From Trichoplax sp. H2 (Eukaryota > Placozoa > Uniplacotomia > Trichoplacea): DNA of 64,000 bases. The stretch is from positions 124,001 through 188,000 of the forward strand of contig NOWV01000074.1 in NCBI GenBank assembly GCA_003344405.1. The letters are read 5' to 3'. Position 1 is the first letter of the stretch. Each line of letters opens with the position of its first letter. Below the pieces are notes generated by a model. That model made no database searches and was not told where the DNA came from. It saw only the letters and a list, made by a program, of their open reading frames with translations. The position numbers and the translations under genes were made by a program. This document shows positions 1-15,887 of this stretch, piece by piece.

Positions 1-3767
<3,767 letters not shown>

Positions 3768-3971
3768 TTTAGCTATGGCATTATCGTCATCATCATCTTC
3801 ATAAATTTTCTCCCTTAACCATCATAAGTAAGCAAATAGTATCAACATTTTATAATGGGACATTTTTTCTCATGGAATTAGACATGGTACATAGTAAGTT
3901 CAAATTATATTGACATCGACTATCACATCAAATGTCGCTGCAGCTGTAAGAAACAATTGGCACATCTTAAG

Positions 3972-3977
3972 AATAAA
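3972..3977 (+). other. Candidate polyadenylation signal of Pitx
   Basis: An AATAAA hexamer lies about 205 nt after the Pitx stop codon. In such AT-rich DNA the hexamer occurs often by chance, so only its position supports it. Confidence 0.35.
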
Positions 3978-5716
3978 ATATATACAAGGTTACACCATTT
4001 TGTGATGAAAACCTATCTCATGTTATTCTCATGGAGGTAGGCTTGAAATAATTCTATCAACTTAGCTACAAGATGATGAAAAGACGAAAATATTCATATG
4101 CTGGATAATTATGTAACTCTTCCCCTATTATTTTCCTTAAAGTGATTTAATTGCAACATTATTTCCGTAGCCAATGGGACTGTTTAATAGCTGCTAAGAC
4201 CAAGAATGTCAAAGATCATCTGAATTCAAACCCTCCAAGCATGATCATACATGTTGGCGATAAAAGCTCTTAAAAAGAAGTCGATACATCGATGCATGAT
4301 TTTCAGTCATACTTTCAAAATATTCCGCTAGTGTATAGTTATAAAAGTCTTCAATAATATTTGTTCCAACTCTATGTGTAGATACCAAGGATTTCGAAAA
4401 CGATGGCTATTTAGGAGTTATTATATATTATTATTATACTTGTATTTTATGTTATTTTGAATCATCGTTAGTTAATAACCACAAATGCCATAAATTGAAC
4501 AAGAAATGGCATAGTGGTATTACTATGGAATTCAAAGAAACTTTCAAGATATCTCACCTGAAATTTATTTGGTGTTATAACTTGTCACTTTAGATCATCA
4601 TCAATCTACTTATAACATCTGATATTTAATCCTATTTGGTGTCTTTGTGGTAAATAAGATACCAAAAAGCTGATCATAAATCCACGATCGTCGGTCCACT
4701 TGGTTCTTAAACGTGGATATATATAAAATATGTGCGCAAATATATATATTATATCTTGATATAGAATTACGAGACTACAGCTCGAATGATAATACCAAGC
4801 ATATGTCATATAATACGTCGCAGATATTTATTCGATTCTAGATAGTTATATTCAAAGTTTAGCTAGTATTATTCGTAAGTATAAATCAGTTCATTCTTCT
4901 CGATTTTAATAAATAAATTTCCTTCATTTTTATATCGATTACATAAGATAAGGTCACTTGATAATTTCGTAGTACTAAACCTATCCCTCAAAACACGCTT
5001 TGTTGTTAATTCGAAAAATTTGTAAAAAAATATTCGAATGTATAACATGAATTAGATTCGATCTAAAGGTCTTCTAAAGTTCTTTGTTTTCCATATCCTT
5101 CGGTGATAAAATTACACTGAAGATGTGATAGTCTTCTTAATGTTAGGTAATGATATAAATATACGCACGTACACATATCTATAGCGATTTATTGATACCG
5201 TCTAAATGTAAAATACCAAGTAAAATTAACGGTAATTTAGTTCACATTATCAATATGAAGATCTAAATTTAATTAAAGCATTCGATTTAAATAGTTCTGC
5301 ATTATCAAATTAGGACGTTATCCCACTTTTTTTCATTCAACCAAATGAATTTTACTTTTAGCCTTGCACCCCTTGTTATGTTTAATACTATTTCTCGACT
5401 ATATCTATGTTGTTTCATATTAATTTCTAGTTGTAACCTTGTTTGTTTACCCTTGTTATACGGTATTATTGAAATAGTACACAAGGAAGCTGCTTCATAA
5501 AATCCTAAAAATACGTTTATCGAGTAGGATAAAGCTCTTATCAAGCATTTGAAGATGGAAAAACTAAATCCATCATGTATTCGATTAGAGATAAATTGCT
5601 GTCTTATAATAAATATAATAATCAATCAATTATGCAAGTGCTTGATTAAATTGATGCAAACTATTAACGACTGTAGTAAATACTAACGGATAAACTTTAG
5701 TCATACTTTTAAATGT

Positions 5717-5942
5717 GACTTTTAGTAACAGTAATTAAGTTAGTATTTCGATATTAAGTTTTATTTGTCTGATTGAAGATAAGTTAAAATGAGATAACTT
5801 AGGACCAACTTTTCGTAATATATCATATCGACTTTTAGTAACAGTAATTAAGTTAGTATTTCAACATTAAGTTTTATTTGATCTGATTGAAGATAAATTA
5901 AAATGAGATAGCTTACGACTAGCTTATTGCAATATATCATAT
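5717..5942. repeat. Tandem duplication, unit about 113 bp
   Basis: Two adjacent copies begin at 5717 and 5830, each starting GACTTTTAGTAACAGTAATT. The copies differ by scattered substitutions and a small indel. The unit is AT-rich and non-coding. Confidence 0.85.
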
Positions 5943-7829
5943 TTACAAATATATTCATTACAGGTGCACATTTATCCAGATTGTCTCACAATTACTTTGA
6001 AATTTATTCGTTCAATGTAAATACTACTTCCTATAGCACTTTTACTGGCATTTCTAGCTAACATATACTTATTTCTTATAGTACTAAGTGGCTTACACTT
6101 TTAAAGGTAAGGAATTAACTAATTTATGTAGTTATTGAATACTTTTAGGCATAGTAGACGATACACAGTTTAGCAGTTAAAATTGTGAATGTTTTGTTGA
6201 TGCCACAGAGATAAATTTCTTGTTATTTCATGTTTCGTCTATTACCATTACAAATCGACTCCATTAACTAATATAAATATTATTAATAACTACAAGAGGA
6301 AATCAACGTACACTTACTTATCAATCTATTCACCGGGTTTCGCTATATAGCTTAACATCTGTCCTGGACAATAATTGATCTTCAAGGTATTATACGATTT
6401 AAATTAATGAATAAGACATGATATTATGGTCTTTCAACTTAGATTATAGCAGTGCATCAAATATCAAATGTATTAGCTTCAAAATTACTTTAGTATGATA
6501 TTATTGTCCAATATGTGACGTAGTTAACTAATTTAGCGCTATTAAAATATATTGCGTAATGACACTACACTTGATAATATTGTTGTATAACCGTTATAAT
6601 CGGGGTATGATTCTCAATAGCCTGAATAAATAACGATACCAAATAACCGCGAATAAATACAACAGTAATGAGAGAGGTAAGTATATAATTTTATAGTATA
6701 TCAATGAGCTCAAAGCTAATGGCCTCTATCCTGCTTGTTAAAACAATTGCATTTTAAATAATTTTAATGAAATTTGTTGAATTCAGATTCGGGTGCTCGT
6801 CCTTAAAATACTGCAGAAATAATTTGTAATCATCTGTCACGGTACGAACTACCGTGAAGAAATAGTTATCTAAATTTGGTTAATATAATATAGTGATAAT
6901 ATATTACATCTAGTTCCTTACAATAGGAATTACTCTAATTATAAATGTGTTACAGTAAATTTATTGCTGTGATGTAATGTGTGCTGAAATCATTCTGTGA
7001 ATGAACATATTGTAGTCCGACTGTGAAAAACTAGTTAGTAGACGTTCTCACCCAAGTATTTTTATAAGATGACTTGTGAATGTTAGCTGCTGTAGAAGGG
7101 TATATAAGCCCGTCAGATAGTTGAATAACGGAGTTCTCAATTGTCTAGTTGAGTTTAACGTAGAATCAAAGGCGTCTAAATTCTTGTGAGGTAGTTAAGG
7201 GATACTGAATCCCGGAGACTATAGTAATTTAGAGATTTGTTTTACGTTATCCTTGTCACGAAGCTGGCTTGTGACATCATCATCATAATATTATAGTTCT
7301 GCTGATTATTAATATTACTGTATTAAAGAGTGAACTATGGTACAGAAATACATGTTTTATATATTTTGTGACAGATGTCATGAAATGCTTTATCAACTTC
7401 TATATTCCTCCATAGAATAGAACACGCAATGTACGATACGATGGATTAAAATTGGGACTAAAATGTGGAATTTAAATCTATGCTTCAGTTGAGTCGATAA
7501 TAAAGACGAGAATTTTGCCTCTGCTGTAATGATTTCACTCAATAAATTAAGAGACTAATCGATACCCTTGAAGTGCAGCGGTTGCAGTTAATTACGATAA
7601 TAATGTGTGTTGAAAGTCTTACAATAATTTTAAAATAAGTTTTGTGCAAATTATTTGGTCTGCTACCCTTGATAAAGTAAATGTGGATAATGGCTGGTAA
7701 AAAGAGACTGTATTTTAGTAGCTCAAATTTCGAGTGAGTGGGTTGCAAACCTAAGAAATTTTGTTAATACCCATTCACTATCGTGTGCCTTCTTTAAACG
7801 CTACAAGCACTACCTATGTATAGTCAAAA

Positions 7830-7896
7830 TTGATATTTTCTTACGTAGCTTACTATAAGCAATGAAAATAAGTATTTCAATATAAGAAAATATCAA
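7830..7896. repeat. 14-bp perfect inverted repeat with 39-nt spacer
   Basis: TTGATATTTTCTTA at 7830-7843 is exactly complementary to TAAGAAAATATCAA at 7883-7896. It could form a hairpin or be the ends of a very small element. No target-site duplication is evident. Confidence 0.6.
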
Positions 7897-9072
7897 CATC
7901 GATACCCCAGTCGAAGCAATAATAATACAAGAAGAAAGAAGCAAGGTTAATTAAACTCATGATGACACAAACGAGAATCATTGACCCCAGACCGGTAACG
8001 CCCATACTTATAATTTTAAGAAAACAGGAAGTGCATCCTTATTCGATATACACGAAAATAGTTTAATTAAAGTAGACTGTAACATGGTACTTACAGATGT
8101 AAATGTCATTCACTTATTTTAAACCAATTTAGTGGAGATTAATTAGTACCTTATTATTCCAATAATATTTAGGGATATCAGACTTATATTAATTTCTATC
8201 GTATCTGATCTTGAAATACAGAAAGTGCTATAAAACGGATTCAGATTCGTTTCAGTTAGGTAATTAATTACTAATGTATTATTGGAAGTAGTTACCTTGT
8301 GTAGCAATGATATTCTATGTATGTAAGAATGGCACCCGCATATAAAGAGTAGATTCATGGTCCTCTTACTTTCTTAATCACGTTGGGTATCTGTCCGTTC
8401 TCTGATGCTTCATATTCAGAATAGGATTGGAACTTTTCTTTGCCGTACTTGCCAGGCAATCGTAAGACTAGACTCTAGTCGCAGTTGAGGATTCTCGTCT
8501 TTAACCCTATCTCAATCTATCCCAAGACCATCATGGTCAGATAGGTAGCAATATTGATAGCTAAGGTGTCATACTGCACTTTCTCACTCTGTTGTACCAT
8601 ATATATCTTTAATTCAGTTACTATATTAAGAGGAATCAGATAAAGTTTAAATGTAAGTCTTAAAATTGAAGATAATTAGTTTGATATATCAATTTATCGT
8701 AAGGTCATAATTAAAAAAATAGAGTTCTTTAATTTAATTCCTTTCCTTCCTTGGTTTTGGTTGTCTAAATTATAAAAAATTCATAAATTATGAAGACTGA
8801 TACATTTCTTTTTATTCTAAATATTCTTTTTAGAGAGTATTGGAGTAGGCGTAACTAAGAATCAGTTTACTTGCACACAATTAGACGAAATTGAATGATT
8901 TAAACGCTATGATAGCGTAGCAAAAGTAGAGAATTCCCGTTTATTAATTCAAAATTTTACAATTTATTATTCAATCCAATATTAAGGTGATGAAAATATT
9001 GCAACATGGTCACGGCTCAATTTCTTCCTTATTGTCTGAAGTTATTTTGATGGTGATGTTGTTTTAGCCAAG

Positions 9073-10218
9073 AAGAGAATTCGTTTGTTTAAAGTGACTA
9101 AATTAGACAAAATCTACTGTAAATCGGTTAAGCATTCGGTCTATCGTGACTGCTCTCAAAATTTAGAAACAAAATTATCTGATTAATCTTTTATTATCTC
9201 ACATGGGCTAAAGTAGGAACGATAAGGGATCCAAGAACGCTTATCGATAGGATATTTTCTCACTCCATTTTAAATTAGGATATTTCACTGAATGTAAGTG
9301 AGATTTTTACTTACTGAAAATAAGTTCATCAATATTGACTCGATGACTTTCCGTTGTTTATCATAATAAGGTGTGATATATACCAATCACGAAATTCCAA
9401 ATTTTAGAAAAATAAGGGCTTTATTCAATCTTATACAAAGATTAACTACACAGCTCTACTCTAGCCGAATACTACTTCTAAAGACTTCTACAACGAACTA
9501 ACAGAATAATCTAAAGTTGCATGCTTTTATACTTTCCGTAGCATTCGCAGCTACAATCCGCATGGCAACCTTTTACCTTATTTTACACATAGTTAAATTA
9601 TTCTTAGTAAGACTATTCTACTGCGGACCATCATTAATCCAATATGGATACGACTACAGTACTTACGTAGACATTATTCACACCAGCCAAAGTACAATGA
9701 ATTAACCATATCCTAATATATGATTTACAGTTCTATTTTTACCTACAGCCATATTAGTAACTCAACAGCTTACTGTATATAGTCATCTGTACTCTAGCAT
9801 AGAGTCTCTACCACTACAGTCTATAGTTACAGCTACCAAATATCTCTTAGGATAAATATCTACCGTACATTATACTACACATGGCTAACAGTCTACAATC
9901 NNNNNNNNNNNNNNNNNNNNAAGAGAATTCGTTTGTTTAAAGTGACTAAATTAGACAAAATCTACTGTAAATCGGTTAAGCATTCGGTCTATCGTGACTG
10001 CTCTCAAAATTTAGAAACAAAATTATCTGATTAATCTTTTATTATCTCACATGGGCTAAAGTAGGAACGATAAGGGATCAAGAACGCTTATCGATAGGAT
10101 ATTTTCTCACTCCATTTTAAATTAGGATATTTCACTGAATGTAAGTGAGATTTTTACTTACTGAAAACAAGTTCATCAATATTGACTCGGTGACTTTCCG
10201 TTGTTTATCATAATAAGG
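9073..10218. repeat. Direct duplication (about 299 bp) flanking a 529-bp segment and a gap
   Basis: The sequence at 9073-9371 recurs at 9921-10218 with only a few differences (for example GGATCC versus GGATC, and CTCGATG versus CTCGGTG). The second copy begins at the first base after the N run. Between the copies lie 9372-9900, which have a different texture rich in CTAC/ACAG words, and the gap. Either a real duplication around an insertion or two haplotypes placed side by side by the assembler would explain it. Confidence 0.9.
9901..9920. other. Assembly gap (20 N)
   Basis: Twenty undetermined bases. The run is probably a placeholder rather than a measured length. Confidence 0.99.
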
Positions 10219-11544
10219 CTATCAATGAAATCGAGAAATACAAATTGTAATACTCTTTGCTACGGTATCTCATACAGTCTATTATCTATACAATTTAAGA
10301 TCGAATAATCGTCATAGCCAAAGATACTTTTCTATTCTATTTTATTGATCGAGATGGTGTATGCTAGGTATAACCGAAATACACAATATGGCTTGCTTAA
10401 AGATGATCGGATAAAATCAAATGTAAGTAGACTATCCGTTGATATTATAGTAAGTGAACAAATAAACAAATTAGATTATAAAGGAAAAGTTAGTTATCTA
10501 TGAACGGTAATATTACGTCTACTGAATTATTTTACCCTGCCTCCATATTCTAATCATATTGATAAAGTATCACTTGTAATTTATTAGAAAAATACAATTG
10601 GAGACAGGGAAAGTTGAAATCGTTTACATATAATAATAGTGTCGAAGCGATAGATAGATTTAGCTATTGATATAGATACAGATATGAATAAAGTAGATAA
10701 ATGGAGCGGTGGAGTAATGTCAGTTATTAGATTATTATCAGTCGCAGTCATAATAATATTATGATTTAAATCGGTGTCGATATTTGTTTAATTAAGTGAT
10801 TATTGGATGATAATTAACTACCTTATGATTACATATATACTGTACAGACTAGTTATTAGACATGCTGTAGTCTGAAGAACATCCATAATCTATTATTGCT
10901 ATCCCGTGTGTCACGGCGTCGTTATTTTTGATACTGACAGTTTTAGACTTAGATTTGCTAATATAATAAAATAAGTATGCAAATTAGGATAACTGAAAGA
11001 AGATAATTTCTAGATATAGGATATAAAACTACCCAGTAATAACTCAAAAACATCTACGGTACGCGATAAATCGACTGTCATGTCGAGCAATCGACTTGAC
11101 ATTCCAATCTTATTATTATTTCATTTAAATATCGATTACCCCAGTGTTATTGCCGTATATCCTAAATAAAGCGCCCATCTTATTTTTTTATCTTATGCAA
11201 TAATTAAAACAAAATTTCTTATGCATCACTTACAATATCAATAAATTACGTAACAATATCGATAAGGTTACAGTTCAAAAATTAAAACGATTCAAAATTA
11301 TGACTAGTCGTTGAACAGCGGTAGCTCAAATAATTGCATAAATAGTTATAAGTTAAAAAATGTAGACCGTATCGTCTGAAAAGACAACGTTAGCCTCAAT
11401 TATCATATAATCAAGATGATAGCATTTGTTATGATATAACAGGATGAAAATCTTACATAGTTGCCACATTTTGCTGTCACATAATTTATTATTGTTTATT
11501 TTAATGGGGATTTTCCGTCTTGTTTTTGTTATTCCATATAAATA

Positions 11545-12123
11545 TCATGTTCTATTCCATTTATGGATGACGCCATCCATTCGATTTTGTAATTTAGTTG
11601 CTTTCGTATCGAACTTATCGCTGGTGTAGAAATGTCTTCTTGCCGAATAATTTTGAAAATCGGCATCCGTCATCGTCATTCCAAAGAAATGGCGTAGTTG
11701 ATCGTGATAAAAGGCTTGATCACGTTTCAACAATTCAAGACAGCTTCCGATCAATTGTTCAAATTGGTTAACGTTTAATCTTGCACATATTACTTCACCA
11801 ACAGCTGTAGCAGTAAAAGAAAACGGCAACTGAGTCAATAAAATTTGCTCATTAAAGACATCATTTTCGTAGTAGCGTTTACAGTAGTGAAGATTGCCAT
11901 GCTTTTGCTGTTTATCATGCGCGGAGGCTAACACATATCCACGTAATATGCAGTAGACGTAATCAACCCTATCGCCTTGTTCAATAATAATCTCTTTATT
12001 ATTAAAATAGCATATATCCAATAATTCAGCTGCTTGATCGATCTCGTTATCGGTTAATGTTGCTAGAAGTGGAATTCTGCTGATCACTGTTCGTTTCTGA
12101 TTGATGGTCCACAGTAGATCGTG
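11545..12123 (-). CDS. PKA type II regulatory-subunit-like cNMP-binding domain exon, divergent, 5' incomplete
   Basis: One open minus-strand exon of about 192 codons ends in TGA at 11547-11545. There is no ATG at its head: it is open back to a possible acceptor (AATAG, exon start 12123), so upstream exons are missing or lost. The protein aligns along its length with cAMP-binding domain B of PKA RII. It opens with RIPLLATLTDNEIDQAAELL and IIIEQGDRVDYVYCILRG, and has a C-terminal helix FEQLIGSCLELLKRD followed by YHDQLRHFFG, where RII has FERLLGPCMxIMKRN and YEEQLVxLFG. The phosphate-binding cassette is altered: the family FGELAL...PRAAS is here FNEQIL...PFSFT. The Glu is kept, but the first Gly and the phosphate-contacting Arg are gone, so cAMP binding is doubtful. 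About 40 extra residues follow the usual end. The uninterrupted frame argues for selection or recent origin. No domain A, dimerisation or inhibitor segment was found nearby. It may be a diverged gene with unseen exons or a gene fragment. Confidence 0.65.
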   Translation of the reverse strand, partial: HDLLWTINQKRTVISRIPLLATLTDNEIDQAAELLDICYFNNKEIIIEQGDRVDYVYCILRGYVLASAHDKQQKHGNLHYCKRYYENDVFNEQILLTQLPFSFTATAVGEVICARLNVNQFEQLIGSCLELLKRDQAFYHDQLRHFFGMTMTDADFQNYSARRHFYTSDKFDTKATKLQNRMDGVIHKWNRT

Positions 12124-15100
12124 CTATTCAAAGCATTAGAAGAAATCATTCTGTGTCAGTAACATATCATATTAAGAGACTTTCTGTTGACTTTTTACTA
12201 AGATATCACTAGCTGCCGAATCAGTTTATAGAAACCACAATAGAATTAGCACAAACGGCATCTCCTCTACGGATATAAGTCAGATAGGTTCAGCATACTT
12301 TATAGCATTGGCAAAAATCAGTCTAAATTGACAGTTAATTACTATCAAAATGAACTTCTTGATCCTAATCGAGCATATTCGTACTAATAATAACCTAAAA
12401 TATTCAAAATAATTGGTGATAATCTATGTCAATAGCCTGTACTTCTCTTTTATCCAAATAAAGCTCAAGCTACGTAAAGGATTTTGCAAATTTTTTAAAT
12501 CAATTTCTCCACGATAGTGCCATTGTCAAAACGAAATGCAATTCGATACAGTCTTGATCCCAAAATTACCCATGTGAAGTTTTTAGGGGCTAGAATTAAA
12601 CTATATTGTGTTACTGTTTGCCTCTGTTCAAAAAATAAGAGTTTATGCTGTTATGTACACATAGAATGAATCCTTGTAAACCGCATTTAGCATCGAGCTC
12701 CCTTCTTCAGTCAACATCTAGAACCAATTAGTTACAGCATAGCTCAATTGTGAATTTAATATGAAGTACTAAGGAAGTAGGAATAAAGAAATTACAGTCA
12801 TACTGAGATCATTGGTGTCAAATTAATTTCATGACTGAAATAAAACTTGAATGAAATGATAAATTATCGGCACACACAAAAAGTAAATTTTGATGTAAGG
12901 TAACAAGAGAGAGCGATAATCAACGTAAGAAATAAATTCTATTGAAATTTTGAATATCATATCATTTTCAGATCGATTAGTGCTAAAATAAATATAGGTA
13001 AATTAATCGGTTTGTAACGGCATTGTAGTTCTCTTTCTGAAATAGTGGAAAATACGTTAATAGTAAAGAACTGACAGAGTCAAATTAAGATAGTGATTTG
13101 AGCTAATGATTGCATGCTGCGCCTTGATACAAAAAGATCTATTGCGTGCCAGCTATAACGGGATTATCGATAATTCTTAACGTAACATGAATAAAAGCAT
13201 ATGGTATCGACATATTTCAGGTATTTTAATCAACACCAAAATTGTTTAAGCATGATAGCAATAATTAATGGAAGTACTAATACCTGAAAAAAGCATAGCC
13301 AATAACCTAGCTATTAACGCACTGTACAGTTTATTCATAATTAAGAATAACGTAACTTTGTCAACCTACTAAGCACTGCTGTATAGAAAAATAAAATTTA
13401 TCGATTTGGTGAAAGTCTAACTCAACTACTAAGCTAATAGAAGGGATAAATAATAGTTTGAAAAGATGTAAAAATGAAAACCAAATCTAAATATAAGGAA
13501 TAGCTATTACGGTACACTATAACGAAAGTTAAAATTTTATGTTATATCTATCGATATTGTAATTAAAATACCATTTCGGATTCGATTTGAGGAATAGTCG
13601 AAGAAGTGATCAACATTGTTAACATTGATAGGTTATAATGTAATAATATCTTGATCAGTGTAACTTGAAAATAGATGCCTTATCTTATAAGGCTGGAATA
13701 CAGTTTACTAAATTTATTCGAGCTAGATGGATTCGATGGCAAAGCAAATTTGAACGATTTTTTATGATAGAAAAATTACAATCATAGACTAATTGAAACA
13801 TCTGTGATGGGAAAAGTAAACTAACTATTATTAAAAATCAAAGATAATGGATATTAGAAGAAAATACCAATGGAGTCGTATCGCTTTTAATACCAGAATA
13901 TCATTTCTTTCCCATTGTCAACTATTCATGGCAGTTAATTTTATATACTCGTATAATAACGAAAACGTAGCGCAATATGGTTAAATATTGCTAACCTATT
14001 CAGTTAACATTGTCGTCATCCCTGCCCTATTAATAGTGTTTCCTTATTTGTTTTATTTTTATTGGCTACCTATTATATCACAGTTTCTATTCCGAATTAT
14101 TAATTTCCCTTAACAACAAATTGCATATTGATAAAGATAAATTTATCATAGTAATAAATAATGGTTATCGATGTTGTCATGGCATTATTCCATTTTCTTT
14201 CTTTCAAGGAAGAGAGAAAGTAATTCAATTATGGCTTAATTATCCAAGACAATATTCTTAAATGCATACTATATTGTCTCGAACAGAATATTGAATGGCA
14301 GAAAACTAATACAAGATCCTATTCGTATCGTCATCATTCCCACTTGAAATTGGTTCATTAAAATATTGGCTACATATTTTCGACAAATAAAGAATACTTT
14401 TGTCCGTTTTTCCATTCAACTCTTATTGCTTTAATAGTACGAAACATGATGATATGTAATTACATTAAAATGTGTTAGTAAATTGATTAGCTACTAAATC
14501 TTAGACAATATTTAGAACTGAAGACATTTCCCAATCTAACTTCACAGCGTTACTACAATGCCTTAATTGACGGTGAAGACCTTAACTTATGCTAGATCTC
14601 ACTGACATAAAATATCGACTCTTTTATGAAATGGTATATTACAGTTTAATCCTACTGATGCCTAGCGGTGATCTATATTTTTTAAGAAATCCCCGAAATA
14701 TAATTTGAAAGAATACATCAAATATAGATTGATATTAATTACCCGCAACGCTTGTCATTTATGTAATAAAAATTGTTTCCAAAATCAAGGGAGCTATATC
14801 TGCCGCAGTTAATAAAAATACGATAATTAATCAGCACTGCAGCGTGATTGAATCAGCTTTAATATTTATAAATTTTGTTGGTATCATTCTTTCCAATTTT
14901 CTTCTGGCCGTTCATAAAGCTAAATAACTGACTAACAGAAGTATCAGATAAAGTATTATTACTCATAACGAAAGTACAGTCTAACCCTTACTTATTTTCG
15001 TTCTTTCCAAACAGCAACTATTGCTATCGCATATATATAATTAGAAAATAATAAAAGTGAAAGAAAGCAACCAATCTCTATCCCATTATGATTATAGTCT

Positions 15101-15604
15101 GCATGGAAGGAATAATTCTTACTTGAACAATATCCAATTCTAAAATGAAACTAAAGTAAATATTTCTTCATTTATATCGCCATGTCTATAGTTCTATTTC
15201 CTTTTATTATTGAACTTATTGGATATGATCAGGATAAATAATTTCATATTTTATAAAACGAGAAATTTATACAATAGTTTATATTTTATATTGTTCAATA
15301 TCATCTGATCTAACATCTTATGACGTAGCGTAACTCATTTTTTTAAAGGATTTTACGTCGGTTACGAATATTATTCTAATGTTTACAGCCATCAATAAGT
15401 TTCTTAAAATTGACCTTCTACTTTAATCGATCATATTTCGGCCCTAATTTGTAATCTAGAGCTAAATATTGTGTGCCTAAAACTATTACATGGGCCGTTG
15501 CTATATGATCTTTATTTCCTTCATAGATATCGTATTTCTGGTATTGTGGAAGACTAGATGATATGCAATCTAGTGGAGGCGTAGTAATAGAAAATTGCAT
15601 TTTA

Positions 15605-15887
15605 GGTAGGTAGGAGACAAAATATCTTAGTCTAGCTAAGGATTCTTTAAGGTAGCCATTTTTAGGATCTTACGTTAATTAGTATATTTTACAGTCTTTA
15701 TATCCAATAATCATAGATCTTATATTATCATTAAAGGATACTGCAATGGTAGATTGAAATGATAGATTTACATCAAGTCAATCTATCGGCGGTCCAAAAT
15801 AACGGCATAGTTTATTATGAACTTTTATGTATGATATTGCGGGATACCAATAAAGTATAACAATGATATAGGATCTACCTACCTACC
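15605..15887. repeat. Possible small element bounded by 10-bp inverted repeats
   Basis: GGTAGGTAGG at 15605-15614 is complementary to CCTACCTACC at 15878-15887. The 283-bp segment could be a small non-autonomous element, but the ends are simple sequence and no target duplication is clear, so chance is a real alternative. Confidence 0.25.

Larger units (their letters stand above)
3768..11544. other. Gene-poor interval between Pitx and the cNBD exon
   Basis: No recognisable gene. A 106-codon minus-strand frame at 5305-5625 and shorter frames at 4606-4809, 7539-7748 and 8143-8358 match nothing I know and lack splice or domain support. The interval holds a 113-bp tandem duplication (5717-5942), a 14-bp inverted repeat (7830-7896) and a 299-bp direct duplication around an assembly gap (9073-10218), each listed separately. 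Confidence 0.5.

Noticed and set aside
5305-5625. 106-codon minus-strand frame
   Set aside because: No domain, no neighbouring exons or splice context, and a hydrophobic Ile/Phe-rich composition typical of AT-rich non-coding DNA.
9517-9705. Possible mitochondrial insertion inside the segment before gap 1
   Set aside because: The hydrophobic translation looked mitochondrion-like at first, but no recognisable mitochondrial protein motif is present.
15418-15600. 60-codon minus-strand frame starting with ATG
   Set aside because: The composition is fairly protein-like, but there is no recognised family or supporting exon, so it was not called.
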